Of a stretch of DNA of 64,000 bases, positions 9,876-19,675 are shown piece after piece; position 1 is the first letter of the stretch, and each line of letters begins with the position of its first letter. The DNA is taken from contig CAZKLD010000009.1 in assembly GCA_964553745.1 (NCBI GenBank), positions 1-64,000 of the forward strand, given 5' to 3'. The notes beneath the pieces are model-generated. The model saw nothing but the letters and a program-made list of their open reading frames with translations, had not been told where the DNA came from and did not search any database. Source of the DNA: STC-113 sp964553745. Its GTDB lineage: Bacteria; Patescibacteriota; Gracilibacteria; BD1-5; UBA2023. Made by a program: the position numbers and the translations under genes.

Positions 9876-11582
9876 ATGAACTCGATCATATTAAAGATAT
9901 TGGCAGAATTTCTGCCGGAAATAAAAGAAAACAATCTAGAAAACATCTTAACGGTGCCGCCTAATGAGAATTTGTGAGATATCTCCATCCCTTGTTTTCC
10001 ATTCGCACAGATACTTGTGATAAATCCTGCACAGGCTGCAAGCAACTTTGCAAAGAGGTTCGACGGCAATAAGGATATATCTGCAAAAGTGATGGGGCCG
10101 TATCTGAATCTGACATTTTCTGATTGATATTTATGGTGAGAATTTCAGAAATCAGAATTATTATCTCCAGGATATGAAAAAAACCAGAAGGTCATGGTAG
10201 AATTCTCTTCTCCGAATACAAACAAGCCTCAGCATTTATGACACGTAAGGACTAATCTGATCTGAATGTCTTTGTCGAATATCCTTAAGAGAGATTGATA
10301 TGATGTTGTCAGATGCAGCCTCTGCAACGACAGATGAATAGCGATTTGCAAATCCATGATCGCCTATAAATACCTCTGAGAAGGGAAGACTCCTGTGGAT
10401 GTCGGGATGAAATGAGATCACTTCGTCGGAGATTTCTATGTAAGATATGCTGAACTCGGTGCATTATTAGGAGTGGAAAGAATTGAAGCCGAAACTACTG
10501 AGATGTTGCAAAAATGGGAAGCATGAGATGAAGAAGTCAAGAAATTATGGAGAGTGATGAATGATTGGACATTAGCAGGATGGGATGTCACCTACAAGAA
10601 GATGTGATGCGAATTTGATGTCGTATATTATGAATCAGACACATATCAGGACGGTAAAGACATAGTATCCGAATGACTGAAAAAATGAGTTTTCGGAAAG
10701 AAAGAGAATTGAGCCATATTCGCCGATCTCTCAAATTATTCTTTATGAGAGAAGATTCTCCAGAGATGAGACGGGACTTCAATCTACATAACCCAAGACA
10801 TCTGAACTACTCTCAGGAAATTCAAAGAGCATTCGCTTGATAAGTCGGTTTGGGTTGTGGCAAATGAGCAAGATCATCATTTCAAATGCCTATTTGCGAT
10901 ACTCGATATGCTCGGCTATACAGAAATCGCCAAAAATTGCTATCACTTAAGCTATTGATATATCTCACTTCCGTCAGGCAGGATGAAATCAAGGGAATGA
11001 ACTGTGGTCGATGCAGATTGACTAATTGAAGAGCTTGAGCTTATGTCTCAGGAAATAATGAAAGAGCACGACACAGAGATATCCCAAGAAGAACTCCTCA
11101 GGAAAACAGATATAATAGCAATGGCGGCGCTAAAATTCTTCATTCTTCAATACGGATCATCCAAGGATTTTGTCTTTGACCCTAAGGCTTCAATAAGCTT
11201 TGAGGGGAAGACCTGACCTTATATCCTCTATTCTTATGCCAGGATAAAATCAATCTTGAAAAAAGCTTGAGTAACCGAAGAGAACTTAAGCTCAGATATC
11301 TCATTGTCTTTCTTGGCTTCCCAGGAAAGGCTTCTTATGAAGGATCTGTTGAATTATCCAGAAGCCATCAGAACTGCATCAAAAGATTATGAACCTTCAA
11401 TTCTTGTAAAATACCTATATGAGCTTGCCCAGGATTTCAATACTTTCTACCATCATCTGCCTATAATGAATGAGGAAGACCAGACCATAAAGAATTCCAG
11501 ATTGTATCTGATAATCAAAGTAGCAGAAGTCCTCAAAGACGGATTATGACTATTATGAATCGATACGCTTGAAAGGATGTAA
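9876..11582 (+). CDS. argS: Arginyl-tRNA synthetase
   Basis: This is a 568-residue class Ia synthetase. An N-terminal additional domain typical of ArgRS spans about residues 1-105. The HIGH motif is HLGH in SSPNTNKPQHLGHVRTNLIG. A catalytic Rossmann domain follows, and the segment SLPSGRMKSREGTVV corresponds to the KMSKS-region loop of ArgRS, with its G-R-M-K-S-R-x-G pattern. The C-terminal helical anticodon-binding domain runs to L-E-R-M, the usual ArgRS ending. Many TGA codons sit at glycines. The next gene starts 22 bases downstream, so they may be co-transcribed. Confidence 0.96.
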
Positions 11583-11604
11583 TTTAAATCATTAATTTTT
11601 CAAT

Positions 11605-11844
11605 ATGCCGAATAATGAATGGGGTTGGGATGATGAGTCATCCTCTGATATGATTGTCAAGGACTGCAATTGAACCATCCTTGCAAATTGAGACACTGTT
11701 GCTGCAATCAAAGACCTTAAGGTCAAATGATGAGCTGACATCAAGAGATGAGATAAATTCAAGAACATCAGACTCACTGATAATGCAGAAGAGATCGAAT
11801 CCTGAAAGATGGTACTCCGGACTGAATTCTTCAAAAAAGTCTAA
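11605..11844 (+). CDS. PhnA/YjdM C-terminal domain protein
   Basis: This is a 79-residue soluble protein matching the PhnA_C (YjdM) domain: VKDCNGTILANGDTVAAIKD, then DLKVKGGADIKRGDKFKNIRL and a final VLRTEFFKKV. Full-length YjdM carries an N-terminal zinc ribbon; here only a short acidic leader (MPNNEWGWDDESS) precedes the domain, so the zinc finger is absent. Despite the name, the family's role in phosphonate use is not established. It follows argS by 22 bases and ends before a hairpin terminator. TGA encodes the glycines of NG and KGG. Confidence 0.85.
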
Positions 11845-11850
11845 CAAAGC

Positions 11851-11880
11851 AAAAATGCCTCTTAAGAGGCATTTTTGTTT
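11851..11880 (+). terminator. Hairpin-U terminator after argS operon
   Basis: AAAAATGCCTC-TTAA-GAGGCATTTTT followed by GTTTT. Confidence 0.9.
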
Positions 11881-11899
11881 TGTGACTGTCATCATCCTG

Positions 11900-12620
11900 T
11901 GGGAAGAATTGTCATTTCGAACGCAGAGAGAAATCCTTTAATGATAAATGCACCCCTCATCCCCGACCCCTCTGCCCCAGGGCATACTCTCTGGCTCCGC
12001 CATTCACCTTATCCCGATAGGAGAGGAGGGCTGTCATTTCAAATGCAATGAGAAACCCTTTAATGATTCATTAAACATGACAATCAACTTTATACTAAAA
12101 TGGATTTCTCATTCGCTATCGCTCTTTCGAAATGACAATGCTTTTTATCATTTATGCCTCTCCGGAAATGAAAGGGGTTGAGCAAGAAAATATATCATTA
12201 ATGATTATCATTCGCCATATCACGTGAGTAAGCCGAACAGGAATATGTAAATGCAGTAACCCATCCGCCCTCCGGGCACCTTCCCTAAATTAGGGAAGGA
12301 ATAGCTTCGAATCACAAAATCATTAATCATCACATATCCATTCACTCAGCGGAACGTCCGGAGGACAGGGAGCGAAGATGAAACACCCAAGAACTGTTCC
12401 GAGAGGGGTTTGGGGGCGGAATCGTCCGCGAAACCTCCTTATCTGTGACATCCTGTAAGATGGCGTTTCCGACCCCAATGCTTTTTGCATACTTTTTTGC
12501 ATAAAAAAGTATGGATGTAAATTCATTAATGAATAATGATTAAGATGATGAATGCATAATGATTAATGAGGTGGATTCCCGATCAAGCCGGGAATGACAA
12601 AATAAATGATGAACGTGTAA
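11900..12620. repeat. Dispersed intergenic repeat, copy C
   Basis: The 825 bases between 11845 and 12669 hold a third copy of the repeat seen at 1-600 and 1931-2480. It shares the GCAGTAACCCATCCGCCCT block, the CTTCCCTAAATTAGGGAAGG inverted repeat, the GGGGTTTGGGGGCGGAATCG block near 12400, the CCCCAATGCTTTTTGCATAC block and the terminal stem with ACTTTTTT/AAAAAAGT arms. Short 'ATTTCGAATG/CATTTCGAA' type motifs at 11910-12140 are additional. No gene is supported here. Confidence 0.7.
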
Positions 12621-12669
12621 TGATTAATGAGGTAGATACATTCGACTCCGAAAAATTATGATTAAGACC

Positions 12670-13581
12670 CTAATAATTCTGTTTTAAAAAATCCACAAGA
12701 TCATAGTGCTTCGGCTCAAATCATAAAGATGCAATCTTGCTTATATCCAAAACCTTATTCAGAGTAAAAAGGTCTGCATAGTAGCTGAATATATTCTCAC
12801 TCCATAGCCTTCAGATGCTAATTGCAGATTCTGGCATATGGATTATTCCTGATTTTGCGAATCTGGTTTTGATAATTTCAAAAATTTCACCCATTTTGAT
12901 GGCTTCAGGATCTGAAATATTATAGACTTGCCTATTATCCCGCTGGTTCTCAATAAGAAATAAGATTGCTGAACATAGATTGTTTATATGAGTAATCGAA
13001 GTAAGATTTTCTCAATGTCAAAACATGCACAGCCTATTGAATAATGATGCTTGCAAAATAGATGGGATAAGGATTCTATCTCATTTTCAGTAGATTGCCC
13101 TCGGCCTTAATATCGTGAGCTTTTTTGATGCTTCAAACTTTTTCAAATACTCTTGTTCCGCAAGGAATTTTGTCAGAGCATAGCTATTTTTCAGTGAACC
13201 TTCATTTATAGCTTGGCTTTCTTTTAGTACTCAATCAAGTCATTGATACACGGATGAGGTTGATACGACAATGCAATGTTCAGAATTGTTCGCCAATTCT
13301 AGGACATTCTGGACACTATTTGCGTTATTTTTCATCATTTCTCAGAGGGGATATTTCCAATTGGTTTCGCTTGCGGAGCTTATGAAAACATCAAACTGCT
13401 GATTCCTCAGGTTCGAGTCAATCCTACGGGTTATATCCCACTTAATGTACTTTATCTTATCAGATCAAAAAGAAAAATTCTCTCTCCTTCAAAATGCAGT
13501 AACCTCATCTCATCTTGAGCTGAAGAGATTTACCAGATGCTGTCAGACGAATCATGTTGATCATGTGATTGCTACTTTCAT
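12670..13581 (-). CDS. Extended SDR oxidoreductase, OleD-like
   Basis: This is a 303-residue NAD(P)-dependent epimerase/dehydratase. The N terminus is the Rossmann motif GSTGFVG (residues 7-13; two of its glycines are TGA). The catalytic Ser region is VVSTSSVYQG and the YxxxK pair is YALTK. The segment LRPRAIYGKGDRILIPS resembles the RPxxIxGPGDxxLxPR stretch of 3-beta-HSD/OleD-type reductases, which reduce 2-alkyl-3-ketoacids in olefin biosynthesis. It is the last gene of the five-gene minus operon and overlaps the AMP-ligase stop by 10 bases, so translation is probably coupled. The OleD assignment is inference from context plus motif. Confidence 0.8.
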
Positions 13582-15122
13582 ATTGAATTCAGATAATTAT
13601 TTTTAAGCATTTCCTTATTTATCTTTTTTTGCCTTCAGGCGCAAGGGATTCTTGTAAAATGTATCCTGTCAGGAATAGCAAAGCTATCGATTGAATATTT
13701 TCAATTTGAAATAGAGCTCATTATGTATTTTTCGAATTTAGCATTTCAACTGACATCATCTTCCGTCTCAATGCATAATACTATTTCCTCATCTTGTTTG
13801 TCCTCATTCCAGATCCCTATAAGCGAAGCGATCTTGATTCAGGGGATATCGTTAATGGTTTTCTCATATAGTGTTGGGTATATGTTATATTCCTTTCTGA
13901 TAATCATATCCTTTTTCCTTCAGAGCATCGTTATGAGCTTCTTTCATCAGGAATCTATGATTTCAGCCAAGTCTCATGTATTTATCCAGTCAATATCATG
14001 CCCGTCTCACATATATCTCGACAATCAATGCTTTCATTTCACCATTAATTCATCATCCTTTATAGTCAGTGATATTGAATTTATCGGATATCCGAGTATG
14101 TCTCATTTGACGCTTTTAGAAAGCTCAATTTTTTCATTGCCCTCAATGATCGCGATAGGTAAAATCTCTGTCATTCAATAGATGCTGTAAACATTGATCC
14201 CAGTTTTCGCATACTCATAAAATTTTGACAGGAATCAAGCATAGACCGGTGCTGATCAAAAGAAAATATATTTCAGGCAATCCGGAATCATAATCTTTTT
14301 GCGCAAAATATCAGCAAATCTGTATGGTGGAGAGAAAATTGTATCGGCATTATTTTCACGTATGGCCTTTATTAGCCTTTTGTCTGAGAAACCCGTTCTT
14401 CCTGCAATCACTCTTTTGTAATTCATCAGGCCCAGTAAGATGAATTGAGGTAAATCAGCATATAATACCTTTGTATTTTTAGAAATTTCAGAAACTTCTT
14501 TCAGCATATTGTATAGCGATTCCAGCGAATGTGTCACTCACTTCGGTTCACTCGTGGTTCATCAGGTGAAGACTATTATCGCATCTTCTTTTTCGTTTCT
14601 CATTTCATATTCAATCTCTTTTTGATCCGATGTGTTATGGAATTCGAATTCTTTTATCTGTTTTTTTAATAAAAAACCTCTTCACATTGATACGATTCGC
14701 ATACCCATAATATTATAGGGGTCGGGCAATCAAAAGTAATTCATGAATCTATCAGAAAAGGGAACCGACAGCAATATGGGATCATAGAATCAGACCTTCG
14801 GCTTAAGCTTTAAAATTTTTTTGTTGCAGCTTTCGGTTCACATCGAGGGATCAAGCAATGCGAATCTTCATCAGGCGATTAGTGCTCAGAGAACTATTAT
14901 AGAATAATAAATCGGATTTCTGGTAAAGCCGATAACGGTATCTCATTTATTGAAGTCACACTCTTGTTTCAGGAAAATGGCGATTTGCTTTGCCTTGTCT
15001 GCATATTCTCCATAAGTGATTTCTTGTCATGTGTAAGAATCCTTTATGGCAATCTCTTCGAAATGCTCATTCGATGAAATGATTCTTCTTATCAGCTCAG
15101 AAGTATATAATTTCATTTTCAT
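13572..15122 (-). CDS. AMP-dependent acyl ligase, OleC-like
   Basis: This is a 516-residue adenylate-forming enzyme (514 if the second ATG at 15116 is used). The P-loop signature is IVFTGGTTSEPKGVTHS, the A5-type motif YSIYGMTEILP, the A7 hinge motif INTGDLAE, and A8 is LGRKKDMIIRKEYNIYP; a K near the C terminus (GRQKKINKEML) fits the catalytic lysine of A10. Such enzymes activate carboxylates as acyl-AMP. In Ole clusters the equivalent (OleC) makes a beta-lactone from a beta-hydroxy acid. It starts 12 bases after the ATP-grasp stop and overlaps the SDR gene. Many TGA glycines. The substrate is unknown. Confidence 0.85.
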
Positions 15123-15133
15123 ATTAGGTAAAA

Positions 15134-16339
15134 TTATTTCGGCAAATCCTTATCTCAATTGTATTCGATATCATCTGTCATGCAATCTGTGATTTTCTTC
15201 TTTTTGGCGATAGCCTCGCGCACATAACAAAAATAGTCATATATCTGATAAAAGAAAGGCAATCTGTCATTTTTGGCATAGACAATATCTTCTGATTTGA
15301 AAATTGAAGACAAGAATGGCCTTAATTTGCCGCTGAAGATGAATTCATTCATCGTGAAGAATAAGATAAGCTTAAATGACTTATCCTGATATGATGGGGT
15401 CAATACGGTATCAGATTCTCATCATCTCTCCATGGAATCCAGAAATTTCAATCTGAAATCTTCACTGTCTGCAAAAAGGTGGACTCAGCTGGTTGTTCTT
15501 GGGTTGCACTCAATGATATGTATACCATCATCATTCTTTATCAGGTCAAATGCGATCTGCCCATGGAATCATGTCTGATGTCAGAATTTCGTCAAGAAAT
15601 CGATAATCTCATCCGTACGATATGATTCAAATGAGATTCATGATCAGTTTCAGTGTGTCAGATTATTCTTATATGATGAGTGGATCATCAGTTTTCCATG
15701 CGAAAACACGGAATAGGTGCAAACTTGGGTTCATTGTATGTATTCCTGCAATATCAGCTTATTATCAGGATTGGAATTGAAATTTCCAATAGGCATATCA
15801 GGTATTGCATTGCTTGCTATATTGGTGCCGAATCTGGAAAACTCATTCTTAAGCACATATTTGTATGCCGGATTGTCTCTTAAAAATGATTCAACTTCAG
15901 ATATGCTCATAAAGATGCGGGTCTCAGGAACGTGTATTCTGTCGTCTAAAGGAAGGATATGGGCATATTCGAATTTTGAATGAAGCTTTTTCAGCAGTGG
16001 GAAATCGGAGCAGAAGACTTTGCAATCGCTATTGTCTTCTATGAAATCTTTTATGTATGAAATATAAAAGATTTCCTCGCAAGTCGGGATGAGATAGCTG
16101 ACCGAATTATCGTTTATGATATTCAGGATTCTGGTTTTATATTCATTTATATCGATTTTAGGCGATGGAAGCAAGAATGATTTTTTTGTGTATCTTGAAA
16201 CATTGGAAAGCGCATGATTTTTTGAATCGGCCGAAAAAACATCATTCTGATCTCACAGGATCCGAATGAGCTCAAGAGCAACGTAAGATCTTCATGAAGT
16301 TATGAGGATGTTGTCCCTATTTCATGTTTTTCAATTCAT
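15134..16339 (-). CDS. ATP-grasp family ligase-like protein
   Basis: This is a 401-residue protein. The N-terminal Rossmann-like part begins with ILITSGRSYVALELIRILG. The central region has the ATP-binding strand KYVLKNEFSRFG, as in the K..FSRxG of carbamoyl-phosphate-synthase-like ATP-grasp proteins, then ILQEYIQG and, towards the C terminus, the Mg-binding strand HIIECNPRTTSGVHLF, where E and N are the typical metal ligands. ATP-grasp enzymes join a carboxylate to an amine or thiol through acyl-phosphate. It lies 22 bases after the acyltransferase-like gene and 11 bases before the ligase gene. The role in the operon is unknown. Confidence 0.8.
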
Positions 16340-16361
16340 ATCATTTCAGATTTTTTCCATT

Positions 16362-17471
16362 CTAGTATATATTATTTTTTAAATCAGGCTCTCAGAAATT
16401 CTTAATGATAAAATCTATGCTCACCCAAACAACTCTTTTTATCAGAGGAAGGTTTTTGTAATGGATCAACGAATACTCCAGATACTTTTTTGCTCATCTG
16501 TTCATCTTAAACTGGCCGACACCTGAACTCTGGTTCAGCACTTCTGCCTCATTTAATGAGCCCAACAGCAATAGGTAGCTCATCTGCCTATATAAATCTG
16601 GCTCCGTATATCAGAATATGGGGGTTGTTATAGTGTCTCCTATTTTATAATATCAGAATGCAGCTTTGATCTTGCCGTCCTTTTTCAATACATTCATCTT
16701 AAATAAAGGGATTCTAGCGATGTTCACGAAAAAATCCAGGCTGAATTGAGGATTCTCAAGTGAATATTTCTTTAAATAGAGATTATCATAGCAATCCTTT
16801 ATCTCTTGCAATTCAATATCTGTGAATTCTTCTTTTACCTCATATTCAAATCATCCGTTCTCAAAGAGTTTTTTATCATTTTTCACATCAGTCCTTTTTT
16901 CATATTCGCTTAAATCTTTTTTTTCAGAAACGAATATCTGCCTTGAGACAATCCTTTTGAATCAGTCATTTTCCAGAATATCAATTAATTTTTTATTGAA
17001 TTCACTCAGGCTTCTGAAACAAATAGCATGACTAGGATATGTCTTTATAAGATATTCTTTAATTTCGGCGCAATCATCAGCGCTCAGCTCGGGATAAAGA
17101 TTTGTTGATAGGAGAAGGTTATTGACATAGACTATCTGATTCAGATCTGTCGCCTCGATAACCTTAAGAATAGCTTTTGATATTCATAATACGATATTCC
17201 TGAAATATGCATTTTTAATATATTTTGTTTCAAATTGAAGATATTTGAATGTTCAAGTCAGGGAAGTCACATAACAATTGCCTTCATTGCGATTTCAGAA
17301 CGATAATGGAATCAGCGTTCAATTCACATCAATGATTTTTATATCTGCATCTATATTTCTGATATATCTTGAGGTTCAATTGTTGATAATCGGCAGGAAA
17401 TAACTCTTGATAAAATCGGAATAACCATTTTTCGGATCGTACCACTCTAAATTATCTACAGACTTTATCAT
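16362..17471 (-). CDS. GNAT/FemAB-like acyltransferase
   Basis: This is a 369-residue soluble protein. The first 180 residues contain strands and helices ending in VIEATDLNQIVYVNNLLLS. The second half has KAAFGYYKIGDTITTPIFGY and an alternating strand-helix pattern typical of a GNAT fold used by FemAB/peptidogalycan-type transferases, followed by FKMNRGAKKYLEYSLIHYKN. I cannot identify the acetyl-CoA loop with certainty, so the family call is moderate. It is tightly packed between the ketosynthase (12-base gap) and the ATP-grasp gene (22 bases), and is read through several TGA glycines. Confidence 0.6.
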
Positions 17472-17483
17472 TATGCTATCTGA

Positions 17484-18488
17484 TTATATCTGGATAAATA
17501 ATATTCCGTATGCCAATCAAGCGGCATAGCAAACGAATATGACCTTGTCGCCATCTTCTATTTCTCATCTCTCTTTTGCCTGTGAAAATGCCAAAGGGAT
17601 TCAGCATGATGCAGTATTTCCATATTCATCCAAAATAAAAGAAACCTTGTCTTTCGGAACTCATGTGATTTCCATGAATCTCTTATAGATGCTTGAGCTT
17701 ACCTGATGTATGAACACTTTTTTTACATCGTCCATTTTCCATCATGTCGCTTCAAAGCCTTTTTGGAAAGGGATTCATCATGCATTTTCAAAATATGATT
17801 TCAGTTTTGTCGCATCTGATGAAAAATATGTCTTATCAGCATCGCGAGGATACATTGCTCATCATCCCATTATGGTAATAGAATCCCAAAGGTTTCCCTG
17901 AGTCTCAAAATGCTGGAACCTTATTCATTTGGTTTCATCATTTGTTGCCGATAATAGCAGTGCGGCTCATGCGTCTCATAGCGTGTATCAGGAAAATGAT
18001 TTCAAGAAGTCTTCTTTTGAATTCAGCTTCCATCTTATTGATTTTGAAGGAGTTTCTCATGAGCATACTAATATATTCTCGTACTTTCAAGATCTGATCA
18101 ATCAGTCTGCCATATCCAATGCAGATAATACGCTATTGCAGGCATTCTTGATATCCAAAGTAGGGCACGTGAGTCAGGTGTTTGCTTGGATAATATTAGC
18201 CGTAGCAGGCTCAATAAGATCTTGTGATGCTGATGCGAATATCAATAAATCTATCCTCCTGCTGTTCCTTGAAATTATATTAAGGCATGCTTTTGACGCA
18301 AGTGTCGAAGGGTATTCATTATCGGCAGTGTATCTTCTATTAATTACTCATGATGTTTTTTCTACGATGCCTTTTGGGAAACTTGTATAGCTTCATCCTG
18401 AATTCCTTATCCTTTCCTCAACTTCTTTTGATGAAACCAGATTCTCAGGTAAGGCGTTTGAAGCATCGACTATTTGTGTTTGTAGCAT
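17484..18488 (-). CDS. Ketosynthase III-like condensing enzyme, OleA/FabH family
   Basis: This is a 334-residue thiolase-fold enzyme. The catalytic triad of the FabH family is visible: Cys117 in DIKNACNSVLSALDMA, His261 in VFIHQVSSSIYKR and Asn291 in YGNTASCGIPLA. KTSGVINRRY near residue 44 matches the family's arginine-containing substrate tunnel region. Such enzymes make a Claisen condensation between acyl thioesters (FabH with malonyl-ACP; OleA joins two acyl-CoAs head to head). It is the first gene of the operon, 42 bases after a strong promoter. Context with OleC-like and OleD-like genes favours an OleA-type role, which is inference. Confidence 0.85.
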
Positions 18489-18529
18489 AAATCTGGGGTG
18501 AATTTTTAAAATATATTTTGAATAAAATT

Positions 18530-18556
18530 ATTATAAAATATTTTATCAAATGTCAA
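18530..18556 (-). promoter_or_regulatory. Promoter of the ketosynthase operon
   Basis: On the minus strand TTGACA (18556-18551) is followed after 15 bases by TATAAT (18535-18530), about 42 bases before the start codon of the first operon gene. Confidence 0.6.
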
Positions 18557-18642
18557 TACTTTTGAGATTTAAGCCAAATAGGCAAAAATCAGTTTGTCGG
18601 ATATATTCAAGTCCTTCTGATACCATAAGAATTATTCAAACA

Positions 18643-18675
18643 AAAAAGATTGACCCAGGGTCAATCTTTTTTTAA
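18643..18675 (-). terminator. Hairpin-U terminator
   Basis: AAAGATTGACCC and GGGTCAATCTTT arms with T-runs on both sides; it ends the minus-strand gene at 18681-18986 and insulates the ketosynthase operon. Confidence 0.85.
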
Positions 18676-18680
18676 ACATA

Positions 18681-18986
18681 TTAATTTGCAGAAGCTCTAA
18701 TAAGTATTTCTCTAGTGTATTGCCTTGTCGTCTCAATTCTCGTGAAAACCATTTCCATATCTAGTACATAATTTTCAAGCAATGATATCGTGAGGCAATC
18801 ATCGGTGAGTTTTGAATCGATGTTGCCGACAATCTCATTTTCGAGGAAACGGAAATATCTAAGCAGCAAAGCCTTATATTCATCTTTCCTGAAAATATGA
18901 TAATTCCTCAATTGCATCCTCTCAAGCTCCTCCTTATAATCAGCTTGAGAAAAAATGGTCCTAATATCTTCTTTCTGCGTTTCCAT
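18681..18986 (-). CDS. Small helical hypothetical protein (101 aa)
   Basis: The protein is charged and largely helical (METQKEDIRTIFSQADYKEE...), with no signal peptide or membrane segment. It contains no TGA and its glycine is GGC. It is followed by a clean terminator, so it is likely a monocistronic gene. No family is recognised. Confidence 0.65.
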   Translation of the reverse strand: METQKEDIRTIFSQADYKEELERMQLRNYHIFRKDEYKALLLRYFRFLENEIVGNIDSKLTDDCLTISLLENYVLDMEMVFTRIETTRQYTREILIRASAN

Positions 18987-19171
18987 AGCTTATCGAGTTA
19001 AATGATATATTCCTTCAAAGTCTTCCCAAGAATCCGAAACCCTTATCGGATGATCCCACTAATCGAATTAATCGGCATTTTCTGAAGCAGGGCAGATAAT
19101 GATTGCCATTGATTATTATAAAATATGTTGTCTAATATACTTTATTTATAGAAATGTCAACTTCTTTTAAA

Positions 19172-19209
19172 GAAAAAAATATCGTCCCCGGAAGGACGAT
19201 ATTTTTTTA
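19172..19209 (-). terminator. Hairpin-U terminator
   Basis: AAATATCGTCC-CCGGA-GGACGATATTT arms with T-run in minus orientation, 14 bases past the stop of the Ala-rich protein. Confidence 0.85.
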
Positions 19210-19222
19210 AATCAACATGCAA

Positions 19223-19369
19223 TTATGCTGCTGCTTTTTCTTCAGTTGCTTCTGGAGCTGCTTCAGCAGTTGCTTCTGGAGCTACAGTTTCTGCAGTTTC
19301 AGTAGTTTCCACTTTTTTTGCCGCATCATCTAGTACTTCTGCCTCAATAGCAGTTGTCTCATCTGTCAT
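19223..19369 (-). CDS. Short Ala/Glu/Thr-rich acidic protein (48 aa)
   Basis: The protein starts MTDETTAIEAEVLDDAAKK and continues with repeats of the ETAE/APEATAEAAPEAT type to a KAAA end. It has no glycine, no cysteine, no membrane segment, and is probably disordered. It has its own strong terminator, which supports a real gene. It resembles the low-complexity tails found on ribosomal proteins or small acidic proteins; no function can be given. Confidence 0.6.
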   Translation of the reverse strand: MTDETTAIEAEVLDDAAKKVETTETAETVAPEATAEAAPEATEEKAAA

Positions 19370-19572
19370 GGTATTTTTATGGTTAATCAAGTAAACATCC
19401 CCGCATCATCAAATGAATCGAATTAAATCAGTATAAGGATTAAATCATGATTAGCAATTAATAAACCCATTTCATCCGATTATCATATTTTACAGAATCA
19501 AAATCATATGCGCATATTATTTTTGTTTTAATCCATTTCCGACTATCCTATCAAGATATGGTTTCAATACAT

Positions 19573-19600
19573 TTGACAAATACACAAAAATAGTTATATT
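19573..19600 (+). promoter_or_regulatory. Promoter of the hybrid histidine kinase
   Basis: TTGACA at 19573-19578, 16-base spacer, TATATT at 19595-19600, about 75 bases before the ATG at 19676. The remainder of the 306-base gap 19370-19675 shows nothing else. Confidence 0.6.
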
Positions 19601-19675
19601 CCAGAAATGCAACAATTATATCAATAAAAATAAATATCAATAAGATCTATGTAAGCGCATTTTAATTTCACACAT

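Noticed and set aside
13723..14181. 152-codon plus-strand ORF
   Set aside because: It is antisense to the AMP-ligase, whose frame carries all A3-A10 motifs. The plus ORF is a shadow.
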